From Ramicandelaber brevisporus (Eukaryota; Kickxellomycota; Ramicandelaberales; Ramicandelaberaceae), in NCBI GenBank assembly GCA_025201865.1, contig MU602699.1, positions 52,401 through 78,714 on the forward strand: a DNA stretch of 26,314 nt, read 5' to 3'. The notes under the pieces are model-generated. The model was not told the origin of the DNA. It saw only the letters and a program-made list of their open reading frames with translations, and searched no databases. Shown piece by piece: positions 9,713 through 18,640 of this stretch (positions are counted from its first letter, which is position 1; every line of letters starts with the position of its first letter). The position numbers were made by a program, and so were the translations under genes.

Positions 9713-10186
9713 AAACACCTGTTATTACTATTTCTATTTCTTTTTTAAACAGTACTTTTGATATATACAGCAGATATAAGGATAGTGTTGTGAACTTAGG
9801 CCGAAAGCGACCTAGAGTAAGGAACTGTAGGAACGGACGTGCAACTGTGGCCTCGATCAACACGCGAACGAGGTCTTGTGAACAATCACAGTTTGAACAA
9901 TAGTTAAAAAGGAATAAGAACGTAGGTTGGTTAGGGAAAGAAAGAACGAGTGGGGAATAACGGGGCCGTGTCCGCCCAAATAAATCACGACCGTAGCGAG
10001 TCACATAACTCGCCCAGTCAACAATAGTTACATTAGACACGCTACTTTTCGGTTTCCGTCGCTATTTCGCTGGATCAAAGGTTAGGATAGTTGCAGTGAG
10101 AGCTGTTATCAACTGGTTACTGCAGAGCATCCACTCATTCAAACAAGATATCATTATTCAAAAACATAAAGAGCTTCAAGCAGACA
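9713..10186. other. Intergenic between two gene 3' ends
   Basis: This 474-bp spacer lies between convergent genes. It holds no credible ORF (the 111-codon minus-strand frame begins at GTG) and no tRNA-like fold that I can recognise. A short inverted repeat (GCGAGT / ACTCGC, 6-nt loop) sits near 9997-10014 and is too weak to name. Confidence 0.45.
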
Positions 10187-11995
10187 TTAATTGTGGCCGA
10201 ACAGGCGAGTCATCACGCTCAGATATCCGCTGCGAATCGACGATGGATCGTGCTGATACAGCGACATCAGCACACCGACCGACAGCGCCGAGTACACCAG
10301 CTGGCCACCCTTGACCGCTCTCCACCAGCCTTTCTTGATGCCGAGATCCCACTGCGACTCAATCGCACGCAGCAGCATGTACATGCCCAGCTCTGTGCGG
10401 CGACTTGATGGCTCAATGAAAATGTACGAGCCAGCAATCAGACCATTCAAAAGGAAGGCAGGGAAAGCATCATACCCGATGGTACGACGCGATGCACACA
10501 GCACATTGAAGCATGCACATACCACCAGACTGAAGAACAGAGTGCTGCGCGATGTGGCTTTGAGGAGATGGAGGGCAGTGCCGGCCGGATCACGAGCAGC
10601 ACGCTTGAGATTGAACAGCATCATCAGCACGTTCAAAGCACCATAGAGCTTGAAGATTCCAGGAAGCGACCGCACCCAGCGAGATGCATTGGCGTGGAAG
10701 CAGTTGGTCTGGTTTGGATGTTCCATGGCACAGATAATGTAATCGTGTTTGATCCCATCTGGAACGTACTTGGCAAGATGCTTAATGGTGTTATGGGATT
10801 CGAAGAACTGCTTTGTTGTCATACTGTCTGGAATGATGATATCAGCAGGGTTGGTCTTTCCCATGATTTCCTCCCGAATTAGCTTGCCAACAGTGAACAA
10901 GAAGTTGACTCCATCTTTGCCATAGTCGTCGGGAATCCTTGAATAGTCAACAACAAATCGCACGTAGGCTGGCGGCAAGACGCTCTGCTCCAAAACGACA
11001 TCGTAAATGATCTGGATACACGCCACGATAAACACCAGCGCACCACCATTCTTGTCGAGAGTAGCCAGCACCTTGTCGAGAGTATCCTGCTTTGACACCG
11101 CAGCAACTTCCTCAGATTCAGTCAATGCGACTTGACCACCATGCTTGGCGGCAGACTCCTTCTCTGCAGCAGTGATCTTCGCCTCCTGCCTGGATGCTCT
11201 CCAGTTCTTGAATGTCCACACTGTTCCAAATTGCAATGCGCGAGTCAGCATGTACAGCGAGACAGTCAATCTACGACTCTGATTGGTCTCCACTAGCATT
11301 GCCACTGTACCAGCAGCCACTCCAGCCACGAACGAGTTCAATCCATCGCCCGATGAGCTGGCTGAAATCATGCGGTTTCTACGCATTGTACACAGTACGG
11401 CCTTGTAGACACCAATCAGTGCAGACAGGAATGCACCAAATGTAACTGTGTCTTTGCCAAGTGCCTTGCGGAAGATGGATGGATTCTTTGCTGCCTTGCC
11501 AGTGAGCAATGCTGGAATCACTTCAATTGCATACTTGACAGCCACACCCGCAAAGAATGCCTTCAAGAAGCCACGAATCGCATTCTGAGAGCAAGTCTTG
11601 CCCTTGTGCTCACAAAACGGACCAGCTGCAGCATTGTACAGCAACTCATCCTCGCCCAACAACTCGCCAGCGCCATCAAGGTCGTCATTCACCACCGTTG
11701 GCGATGTGGAGGCTGTAGTGCCATCCTCCGGAGCAGGACTTGGAGTCAAGCTGAATACAACTCTCTTCCGGCCACCGCTGCCGCCACGACCAGCAACTGC
11801 GTCGGCTTGCAGATTTTGGCTGGACAACTGCTTTAGACGTCGATGAAACTCGTTTGCACTTTCAGCAAGTCTGCGACTCTCGGCATCGGTTACAACGAAA
11901 CTCAATGCTCTCGTAATCAGTTCGATAAAGTTACTCCATAGAATTGGCTGCGTCTTGACTGCAGCTCGCGCAGCTTTTACTGCTGCCTCATCCAT
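10187..11995 (-). CDS. TMEM135-like multi-pass membrane protein
   Basis: The protein has 602 residues, from an ATG (complement of 11993-11995) to TAA. Two homologous halves are visible. Each has an H-x4-5-C motif (CEHKGKTC near residue 128; EHPNQTNC near 431), hydrophobic spans, and then an S-R-R box with LYML and R-A (SRRLTVSLYMLTRALQ near 239; SRRTELGMYMLLRAIES near 532) followed by Trp. The C-terminal half fits the TMEM135 family, linked in animals to peroxisomes, mitochondria and lipid/cholesterol handling. Fungi carry related proteins. The N-terminal 120 residues are a low-complexity soluble region and are lineage-specific. The leader contains a CAG/TAG-rich run (about 12018-12058). The family call is good; the cellular role is inferred from animal relatives. 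Confidence 0.8.
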   Translation of the reverse strand: MDEAAVKAARAAVKTQPILWSNFIELITRALSFVVTDAESRRLAESANEFHRRLKQLSSQNLQADAVAGRGGSGGRKRVVFSLTPSPAPEDGTTASTSPTVVNDDLDGAGELLGEDELLYNAAAGPFCEHKGKTCSQNAIRGFLKAFFAGVAVKYAIEVIPALLTGKAAKNPSIFRKALGKDTVTFGAFLSALIGVYKAVLCTMRRNRMISASSSGDGLNSFVAGVAAGTVAMLVETNQSRRLTVSLYMLTRALQFGTVWTFKNWRASRQEAKITAAEKESAAKHGGQVALTESEEVAAVSKQDTLDKVLATLDKNGGALVFIVACIQIIYDVVLEQSVLPPAYVRFVVDYSRIPDDYGKDGVNFLFTVGKLIREEIMGKTNPADIIIPDSMTTKQFFESHNTIKHLAKYVPDGIKHDYIICAMEHPNQTNCFHANASRWVRSLPGIFKLYGALNVLMMLFNLKRAARDPAGTALHLLKATSRSTLFFSLVVCACFNVLCASRRTIGYDAFPAFLLNGLIAGSYIFIEPSSRRTELGMYMLLRAIESQWDLGIKKGWWRAVKGGQLVYSALSVGVLMSLYQHDPSSIRSGYLSVMTRLFGHN

Positions 11996-12553
11996 TGTGC
12001 CGTAAAGTCGAGATCAGCGCCAACAGTAGCAATAGTAGCAGCAATAGCAGTAGCAGTAGATGTGTGGCTTCGATTAGTTTGCTGTGGCAAGATGAGTGTT
12101 GAAGAGCCAGAAAGAAACAACTGTGAAAACAGCGACGAGCAGCGACAAGCAGCGACAAGACGAAGCAAGACGAGGCAAGACGAGAGATGTCAAGGAGTAG
12201 CAACAACTACTTTAGCGGTGCTGGCTGTTTGTGTTGAATGCGCTAGTTTGATGTGGTGGCATGATGCTTTTCAGCCAATCGGCTTCGACACAGCAGGTGG
12301 CGAAGTTGAACACCAGCAAATAGTGCGGCGACTTTATCCGAAAAGCCTGAAAGTCACCAGCTACAGCCAGCCAGAATAGACACTGTAGCCGTCCATGATA
12401 AAGACTGTCAACACTGGCATCAGCATAGAGCACACCGTGTGGATGGATGCAGATTCATTAGCTGCTTGTCCTTGAGTGAGTGTGTTTGCACACACATGTG
12501 CTGTGTGAATGCACTTTTGTTTGCACCAATACAGAATCGCAAATATCATATCA
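11996..12553. promoter_or_regulatory. Divergent promoter region, TMEM135-like and PLD-like genes
   Basis: This spacer of about 560 bp separates two divergent starts. It has the CAG-rich leader of the minus-strand gene, a degenerate GCGACAAGCA/AAGACGA repeat at 12130-12186, and a possible GTGAGT...ACAG leader intron just before the PLD gene (about 12476-12533). A 105-codon ORF at 12062 looks like non-coding DNA. Confidence 0.4.
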
Positions 12554-13363
12554 ATGCCCTTGTTGCTCGATCTGTTGAAGACTGCCGGCAAAGCTGGCCT
12601 TGAGCTCCTTGAAGCTCAGCAGAAACAACAGAACCAGCAGCAGAGCCAGCAGCAGCAACAGCAGAAGCCATCTTCGTACGAGCAGTACGATCAGCCACCA
12701 CCACAGCAGAAGCCTCCTCAGAAGCAACAACAACAACAACAACAACAGCAGCAGCAGCAGCAGCAGCAATATCGCCCGCCAGCGTCTTCGGGACAAAGCT
12801 ATGCCACCTCCGCTCAGCAAGACGATGAAGGATACCAGTCAAAGCCATCATCTCGCCCACCACCACAATCCTCCAACGCACCAAGCAGTGGCAAGGTCCA
12901 CACGACGCTGTTCTTCCCGTCAGAGAAGAGCTTTTCGGCTCTGGTCAACTTGCTAGACAGTGCTCGCAAGTCGCTCGATGTGGCCGTGTTCAACATTACT
13001 GATAACGACTTGACAAAGGCCCTGCTGCGTGCTCATGACCGCGGTGTTGCTGTTCGCATCATCTCGGATGATGAGCAGGCTGAGAGCCAGGGCTCCGACT
13101 TCCAGCAACTTGCAGGCACGGCCGGAATATCTGCTCGCCTTGATTCGAATGCGGTCCCGACAGGCAACAGCAACGCCAGTGTTCTTATGCACAACAAGTT
13201 TGTGGTGGTTGACAAGGCTATTGTAGCGACGGGATCGTTCAACTGGACCCGTTCGGCTCGTTTCCAGAACCGCGAGAATGTTGTCATCATTCGGGATGCG
13301 CAGGTTGCCGGTGAGTTCTCGGACGAGTTTGACGATATGTGGCGCTCATTCGGCTCAAACTAG
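12554..13363 (+). CDS. PLD6/Zucchini-like single-HKD phospholipase D family protein
   Basis: The ATG at 12554 gives 269 residues; an in-frame ATG at 12509 would add 15. After a short hydrophobic/amphipathic start there is a Gln-rich region with a 15-residue polyQ run, then one PLD domain. The domain opens VHTTLFFPSEKSF and includes the conserved SLDVAVFNITDN and RGVAVRIISDD. The catalytic motif is H213-N-K215-x4-D220, followed by ATGSFNWT and QNRENVVII. A single HKD means the enzyme must dimerise to build its active site, as in mitochondrial PLD6 (cardiolipin hydrolase, and the piRNA nuclease Zucchini in animals) and bacterial Nuc. The substrate (phospholipid or nucleic acid) cannot be told from sequence. 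The gene is convergent with the next, with a 93-bp spacer. Confidence 0.85.
   Translation: MPLLLDLLKTAGKAGLELLEAQQKQQNQQQSQQQQQQKPSSYEQYDQPPPQQKPPQKQQQQQQQQQQQQQQQYRPPASSGQSYATSAQQDDEGYQSKPSSRPPPQSSNAPSSGKVHTTLFFPSEKSFSALVNLLDSARKSLDVAVFNITDNDLTKALLRAHDRGVAVRIISDDEQAESQGSDFQQLAGTAGISARLDSNAVPTGNSNASVLMHNKFVVVDKAIVATGSFNWTRSARFQNRENVVIIRDAQVAGEFSDEFDDMWRSFGSN
12720..12768 (+). repeat. CAA/CAG run encoding polyQ
   Basis: A mixed CAA-then-CAG tract encodes the 15-residue polyglutamine run in the PLD-like protein, with further Gln-rich coding sequence upstream (12617-12667). Confidence 0.85.
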
Positions 13364-13456
13364 GTGGAAGAAGATGATTAATATTTAATAAGTTATGTGC
13401 TAAACAAACAAGTAAACAAGTAAACAAGCAGTTACACTGAAAGGAATTATTACAAA

Positions 13457-14113
13457 TCAGTTAGATTCGATGAGGATGGATGTGTCAAGATGGTTAATAC
13501 TCGGATGACAGCGCGTCTCAAATGAACGTTTGATCATCACTGGGTCAGCTTTGTCACTGTTCACGAATACAAGACGGAGTGGTTGTGGTACAGGTGCATT
13601 GGATGGCGTTGTTGCTGCTGCTATCGAGGAGTCTACAGTCGATTCTAGCTCACCTGATAGTCCTTCAAGCACTAGGCTCGAATACTGGGCATCGTCTACT
13701 GCAACCTTGACAACGCTCAAATATCTACGTGTATCATCGATGCAACCAGCATGCACAAATACACCAGGTCGAATCGTCTCCGCGTCCTTCGCCTCCACGC
13801 ACTCATCAATCCCAAGCACATCTCGATGCCAATCACACGATACTGCTCCCGATTTGCAAACCGTACTGCATCCGCATCTGCAGCTTCCGTACGCTTTCGC
13901 CTTGAAATCAGCAGCCCGTGCACGCTCTCGCCAGTACGCCGCGTCCAAAGGCAGAGTGGCAATTGTTGCTCGTCGTCTGCACTCGGCTGCTTCAGCTTCG
14001 TAAAACAAGCGAGTCTCATCTGCGTGGCCGCCGCTGTCTCGGCCGTGTGTGTCTGCGTGCGAAGCGTCAAGGATCTTGCCCTTGCTGTCGCGAAGTACAG
14101 TTATGCCCGTCAT
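13457..14113 (-). CDS. Orphan protein with a cysteine cluster
   Basis: The protein has 218 residues, from an ATG (complement of 14111-14113) to TAA. The opposite strand is also open for long stretches, but those frames start at non-ATG codons or have an unlikely composition, whereas this one reads like a folded protein. A helical, charged stretch (about 33-72) is followed by a cysteine cluster (C78, C80, C82, C86, C93, C105, with H96) and then by hydrophobic beta-like segments (VFVHAGC; LRLVFVNSD). The cluster could bind zinc or form disulphides; no known zinc-finger spacing fits exactly. No signal peptide or membrane span is visible. I do not recognise the family. The gene is convergent with the PLD-like gene and divergent from the thiolase. 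Confidence 0.6.
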   Translation of the reverse strand: MTGITVLRDSKGKILDASHADTHGRDSGGHADETRLFYEAEAAECRRRATIATLPLDAAYWRERARAADFKAKAYGSCRCGCSTVCKSGAVSCDWHRDVLGIDECVEAKDAETIRPGVFVHAGCIDDTRRYLSVVKVAVDDAQYSSLVLEGLSGELESTVDSSIAAATTPSNAPVPQPLRLVFVNSDKADPVMIKRSFETRCHPSINHLDTSILIESN

Positions 14114-14736
14114 CTAGCTACCTGTCGAGGTGTTGTATACGTTTGTATGTTTGTAGGTGTATGTTTGTGGAGGTGTAGATGCGTGTTTTCTGTGGAAAGA
14201 GCTATGACTTGCACATACTCACGGACGCGTCAGCCGAGGGTTTGCTCTTCCTCTGTCCCATGCAGCCTTGGACTGGTTAGACGCATCATCATCATCATCA
14301 TCATCGCTGCAATACCATCAACATTGTCGCGTGTATGGAGATTGTTCTGGAGAGCATGACGGCAAGAAGCTATCGTATGAGCCACATGATAGCCGTGCGC
14401 GTTCAGATGCAACCGTCGGTGGTTTGCCATCATTGGGCGTGGGCATTCACGTGGTGGTGGTTGCTAGGAGCATGTGAGTGTTCCGCCTGAAAATGTGCGT
14501 ATAAACTTCTGGCGGTTCACCGTCGTTGCTGTCGAAGTGCATCTCATACCGGACCTTTGTCTTCGCTTGAAACACCACAACCATCACGGGTGCGTATAAA
14601 CTTCTGGAAACTTCTGGCGGTTCACCGTCGTTGCTGTCGAAGTGCATCTCATACCGGACCTTTGTCTTCGCTTGAAACACCACAACCACCACCACAACCG
14701 CCACCGCAAACTCTACATACCATCCACTCGCACTCA
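14114..14736. promoter_or_regulatory. Divergent promoter region, orphan gene and thiolase
   Basis: This 623-bp spacer contains an ACGCGT hexamer (about 14225-14230), an ATC/CAT triplet run at about 14282-14304, and the direct duplication at 14495-14688 that lies in the thiolase leader. I see no clear oleate-response element (CGG-N3-T-N-A). Frames that extend upstream from the thiolase begin at TTG, not ATG. Confidence 0.45.
14495..14688. repeat. Direct duplication (95 bp plus internal 10-bp repeat) in the thiolase leader
   Basis: Bases 14503-14583 recur exactly at 14608-14688 (81 bp, period 105). The 18-bp start of the unit (14495-14512) recurs at 14590-14607, so the second copy is the first with an extra 10-bp AAACTTCTGG inserted. 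It lies entirely upstream of the thiolase ATG. Confidence 0.95.
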
Positions 14737-15999
14737 ATGTCGTCTGCCAACGCTCGCCTCAACACTCTCAACGACCACCTCGCTGGCGCGTCCGCCACCG
14801 TTCGCACCAAGATTGGCGTCCAGAGCCCTGACGACGTCGTGATTGTGTCTGCTCTCCGCACTGCCATCACTCGCGCAAAGAAGGGTCCGTTCAAGGACAC
14901 TTGCCCCGAGGAGCTGCTCAGCGCCGTTATCAAGGCCATTCTGACCAGCACCAAGATCGATCCATCTCTTATCGACGATGTTGTCGTTGGTAACGTTCTG
15001 CCAAGAGGTGGCGGTGCTACCGTTGCCCGCATGGCCTGCCTGCACGCTGGTCTGCCAGAGCGCTCCTCCGTCATGACCGTCAACCGCCAGTGCTCGTCTG
15101 GTCTGCAGGCTGTTGTCAGCATTGCCACCGCCATCCAGGGTGGTTTGATTGACATTGGTCTTGGCTGCGGTGTCGAGTCTATGACCCAGCACTACGGCGC
15201 CGGTGCCATGCCAGAGGCCATCTCCGAGAAGGTCAACGCCCTGCCAGCTGCCAATGACTGTCTGATGCCAATGGGCATCACTTCCGAGAACGTTGCCAAG
15301 GAATTCGGCGTTGCTCGTGATCGCCAGGACATGCTCGCTGCCCTGTCCCACCAGAAGGCTGAGGCTGCCCAGAAGGCTGGTCTCTTTGACTCTGAGATTG
15401 TCCCAGTTACCGTCACTGTTCTTGACGCTGCTGGCGAGAACCCAAAGGAGGTGACCGTCGCTCGTGACGATGGTATCCGCCCAGGCACCACCGCCGAGAA
15501 GCTTGGCAAGCTCAAGCCAGCCTTCGATGCCGACGGCTTCACCACTGCCGGTAACGCCTCCCAGGTCTCCGATGGCGCTGCTGGTGTCTTGCTCATGAAG
15601 CGCTCCACTGCCCAGCGTCTCGGTCTGTCGGTCCTCGGCAAGTTCGTCTCCTCTGCCGTCGTCGGTGTCCCACCAAACGTCATGGGTATCGGCCCAGCTT
15701 TCGCCATCCCAGCTGCCTGCCAGAAGGCTGGTATCAAGGTTGACGATGTCGACATCTTCGAGCTGAACGAGGCCTTTGCCTCCCAGGCTGTGTACTGCAT
15801 CGACAAGCTGAGCATCCCACTCAACAAGGTTAACCCAAAGGGCGGTGCCATCGCTCTTGGACACCCATTGGGCTGCACTGGTGCTCGCCAGATTGCCACT
15901 CTGCTGCCAGAGCTCAAGCGCCAAGGCAAGAAGATTGGCGCAACCACCATGTGCATCGGCACTGGTATGGGCATGTGCGCCATCTTTGAGCGCGAGTAA
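14737..15999 (+). CDS. POT1: Peroxisomal 3-ketoacyl-CoA thiolase
   Basis: The protein has 420 residues; the ATG at 14737 is the only in-frame ATG before the conserved domain. It catalyses the last step of fatty-acid beta-oxidation, cleaving 3-ketoacyl-CoA with CoA to acetyl-CoA. Residues 7-15 (RLNTLNDHL) fit the PTS2 peroxisomal signal R-L-x5-H-L, and their position near the N-terminus supports this start. Catalytic residues are visible: nucleophile C119 in NRQCSSGLQA, H376 in GHPLGCTG and C406 in CIGTGMG, with thiolase-signature NEAFA upstream. The length matches fungal peroxisomal thiolases. Codon use is strongly biased to C-ending codons, as expected of a highly expressed gene, and this bias opens long false ORFs on the other strand. 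It is convergent with the transporter, with a 174-bp spacer. Confidence 0.95.
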   Translation: MSSANARLNTLNDHLAGASATVRTKIGVQSPDDVVIVSALRTAITRAKKGPFKDTCPEELLSAVIKAILTSTKIDPSLIDDVVVGNVLPRGGGATVARMACLHAGLPERSSVMTVNRQCSSGLQAVVSIATAIQGGLIDIGLGCGVESMTQHYGAGAMPEAISEKVNALPAANDCLMPMGITSENVAKEFGVARDRQDMLAALSHQKAEAAQKAGLFDSEIVPVTVTVLDAAGENPKEVTVARDDGIRPGTTAEKLGKLKPAFDADGFTTAGNASQVSDGAAGVLLMKRSTAQRLGLSVLGKFVSSAVVGVPPNVMGIGPAFAIPAACQKAGIKVDDVDIFELNEAFASQAVYCIDKLSIPLNKVNPKGGAIALGHPLGCTGARQIATLLPELKRQGKKIGATTMCIGTGMGMCAIFERE

Positions 16000-16173
16000 A
16001 TACTAAAAAGAAGAGCATGACTCTTTTAAACTAAAAAACTTAACAATCGATAAAGTAACACTTGTTGTTTTTTTAATGTATCTTTTTACTGAATACTTGC
16101 AAAGTATAGGAAGTTTTAAAAGACGAAAAAAAAAAATGAAGGTTTAGATGAGGGAAAGAAAGGGATGGATGTT

Positions 16174-17496
16174 TTAAATGCGCTCAAGGACTTTCTTGGA
16201 GAGACCGAGACGAAGATAGCCGACTGGCAACAACTGGAGAGCAATGATAATAGCAAAATAGACGATTAGCGGAGTAAAGTTGGTGCCATGGCCGAGACTA
16301 TCCAGGATCTGGCCAGCGCATGGTGTGCCGGGCATTACACCAATGACACCCATGAACATGACAAGACCGAAATCAGATGCCAAGCGAGCAACGCCGTACA
16401 CCTGAGCCACAACCAATCCAAGCATGGTGATTTGGCCACCGGATGACAATCCATAGATGACAGCATATGCAGCGGCAGTGCCATAATCAGTGAATGGCAG
16501 CCACAAAACAAGAGTAGAGATGAGGGAGATGGCGATACAGATGAGAAGAGTGTTGAACTTGCCAATCTTGTCGCTAACGAATCCACTCAAGATGCGGCCA
16601 ACAGCCGAGCCAAGATTAGCCAACAACGCCAATGTCGAACCAGCTGACGCGGTGTATCCATGGCGTGTTGCAAATAGTGGCAAATAGAAGAACGGAATAA
16701 ACACAACGGCAAACATGAAAATGGAGTACAGTCCAAACATGATCATCCGAATATCCTTGAACTTGGCAACATCAATCACTTTGCCACGTGGTGGAGGTGG
16801 GAACAGACGACGGATACCAAGCGATGACACCACGGCAATGACAGCAACAAGGATGCCAGAGATGCGTGCAGCCCAGCCAATGCCAACGGCGGTAATGAGC
16901 TTGCGAATGATGGGAGAGAATGCGACACCACCGAAGCCGTTGCCCGCGAACGCAATGCCAGAAACGAGTCCGCGCTTGGTAGTGAACCACTGCGAAGGAG
17001 CGGTGACGGCGAGTGTGACAATCATGGATGCACCGATGCCAACCATTGCGCCTTGGAACACGAGCAGCATCCAGATCTGACTGGCAAAAGATGCAATAAC
17101 CATGCCGAGACACATGATGATGCCACCGGCAGCAATGACGAGATTGAAGTTGAGGCGGTCCGCCAGCCAGCTTGAGACAGGAGCAGTGACGCTCACAAAC
17201 GCCACCTGGAGCACGCCAATCAATGTAATCACAGCGGACGGAGTCGTGGGGAAGGCAGAGTTCTTGTAGTATTCTGCGTAAACTCCAAATGAGTTCAAGA
17301 AGCCATAGGAACAGAAAATGGCAAAGAAGGCAGCAGCGGTGACCACCCAGCCATACCCACCATCGGGAGGAACGATCTCGGGAGCGGCTTGCTCGGTTGG
17401 CTTGGTGTCTGGCTCGGATGTGATGGTGGAGGAGTGGTCAAGTTTGACCTTCTCTTCAAGAGAAACCATGTCGTACTCGCTTTTATTGGCCGACAT
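16174..17496 (-). CDS. Monocarboxylate-porter (MCT) family transporter, MFS
   Basis: The protein has 440 residues; the start is the ATG complementing 17494-17496, since the frame upstream begins only at TTG. A polar N-terminal tail (about 43 residues) precedes the MCT signature DGGYGWVV (45-52) at the first of about twelve membrane spans. Other family marks are an Arg in the motif GRILSGFVSDK in the second half and the P-rich central loop (LFPPPPRGK) between the two six-span halves. Fungal members include Mch-type proteins, a riboflavin transporter (Mch5) and carboxylate porters, so the substrate cannot be assigned. It acts in the plasma or an organelle membrane. Nothing is truncated. Confidence 0.9.
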   Translation of the reverse strand: MSANKSEYDMVSLEEKVKLDHSSTITSEPDTKPTEQAAPEIVPPDGGYGWVVTAAAFFAIFCSYGFLNSFGVYAEYYKNSAFPTTPSAVITLIGVLQVAFVSVTAPVSSWLADRLNFNLVIAAGGIIMCLGMVIASFASQIWMLLVFQGAMVGIGASMIVTLAVTAPSQWFTTKRGLVSGIAFAGNGFGGVAFSPIIRKLITAVGIGWAARISGILVAVIAVVSSLGIRRLFPPPPRGKVIDVAKFKDIRMIMFGLYSIFMFAVVFIPFFYLPLFATRHGYTASAGSTLALLANLGSAVGRILSGFVSDKIGKFNTLLICIAISLISTLVLWLPFTDYGTAAAYAVIYGLSSGGQITMLGLVVAQVYGVARLASDFGLVMFMGVIGVMPGTPCAGQILDSLGHGTNFTPLIVYFAIIIALQLLPVGYLRLGLSKKVLERI

Positions 17497-18040
17497 GTGA
17501 ATCACTGTGTGCAAGGTTGGTGTTTGTGTTCTTTTATCTTAGTGAGTGAGTGGGTGTGAGTGGGTGTGAGTGTGTATGCTTGGTGCAGGATGTGAGATGT
17601 GGGATGTGGGATGTTCTAAGGAATTGTCGCTTTGTGCAGATTTTCACTTTGACTCTCGCGGTATAAGAATCTCTGTGAAATCAGATGGGGGATTATGAGG
17701 CGGCGCTGTGGTGTTGAGCTGTCGCGGCGAAGCTGAGCGAACTAACGAGAGACTCGGGAAAGTCAGTCGGCCGCCAAGAACAAAACTCCGACAGTCTGCG
17801 ATTCATCTCAACTGGTGGTTCGAGCTTTACATGTGTTACTGCAAAAAGAAGAAACAGCAACAACAACACCAATAATAACAATAATAACGATGATAATAAT
17901 ACATGAGTATAATAGGGAAGTGCATGAAATGGAGATCAACACAAGAAGAGGGATTAGTACTACACGATCTGACGAGTAGTGTGTAGTATAGAATATTGCA
18001 GATTCAATGTTGATTATTGTGAGAAGGTAATAAAGTGCTA
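17497..18040. promoter_or_regulatory. Upstream region of the MCT transporter
   Basis: This region of about 540 bp has GTGAGTGG/GGATGTG short repeats at 17540-17612 and an AAT/AAC triplet run at 17855-17902. On the minus strand, TTCTTCTTTTTGCAG near 17838-17852 looks like a 3' splice site, so a leader intron in the transporter mRNA is possible but unproven. No credible gene is present. Confidence 0.4.
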
Positions 18041-18413
18041 ATGATGTTCCGATTGTTTAAAAGCTCCAAGAAGTCAATAGAAGAACTACAACACGTCAAA
18101 CCTGGATTCAACTGCCATGACTTTGCACCTTTTCGAAATGGTGATATTGATACACCACTGGTGCCATCACGTTTGTGTGAAGACCTTGAAGCACTTCGTC
18201 TATTCACACGGCTACCTCCTACTGATCACACGCACACGCATACTATCTGAAACTGTGAGACACCCTGCAGAGCCTGACGATGATTCCAGCTCAAAAGACT
18301 CAACACCAGTAATATCGCAAATCACTCGCAGGCTACAGATGAATTACACCTCCTCTCGTCCGACCACTATCTCTGCTTCTATTGCCTATTCGCACTTCTG
18401 CCATCCAGAGTAA
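18041..18413 (+). CDS. Doubtful small gene split between two frames
   Basis: An ATG at 18041 opens a 69-codon frame (MMFRLFKSSKKSIEEL...) that stops at 18250 just after an ACACGCACACGCA stretch. A second frame, open through 18117-18413, carries protein-like sequence from about 18240 to its TAA (…TVRHPAEPDDDSSSKD…). A 2-base difference in the CA-like repeat would join them, so this may be one gene of about 123 codons with a slip or sequencing error, or simply chance ORFs. No family, signal peptide or membrane span is recognised. It is co-directional with RPA2 and ends about 230 bp before it. Confidence 0.3.
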
Positions 18414-18469
18414 ATATAAAAGGATGTTTTTTTTTATTTTGTATCGAAACTGCGGAATGTTTGCTTGTG

Positions 18470-18590
18470 TTGTGTTGTGTTTGTTTTGAATAGCTCTTTT
18501 TCTTCCTTGCTTTCTCTCTCTCTCTCAGTCTCCTTTTTCTCTCTCTGTGATCAACACAGTTTTTCTTTTTCTTTCTTTTTTCGAAATCAA
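18470..18590 (+). promoter_or_regulatory. Pyrimidine-rich promoter/leader tract before RPA2
   Basis: A long C/T tract with seven CT dinucleotides and several TTTCTTT runs lies 50-170 bp before the RPA2 ATG, as is common near fungal transcription starts. Confidence 0.5.
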
Positions 18591-18640
18591 ACAAGCAAGT
18601 ACAAACAACTCGCGCGCTGATTAAAACACATATACTCACA

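Noticed and set aside
9997-10014. 6-bp stem inverted repeat between convergent genes
   Set aside because: Too short for a terminator or RNA claim in a eukaryotic spacer.
12062-12379. 105-codon plus-strand ORF upstream of the PLD-like gene
   Set aside because: It translates a short degenerate repeat and a promoter region, with no protein-like pattern.
13530-14359. Plus-strand ORFs of 157 and 202 codons opposite the cysteine-cluster gene
   Set aside because: One starts at a non-ATG codon; the other has an improbable composition (Cys/Val/Arg runs, poly-Ile from a triplet repeat).
14734-15924. 396-codon ORF antisense to the thiolase (also 263 codons at 15192-15983)
   Set aside because: The thiolase frame has all catalytic motifs. 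The antisense openness follows from its strong C-ending codon bias.
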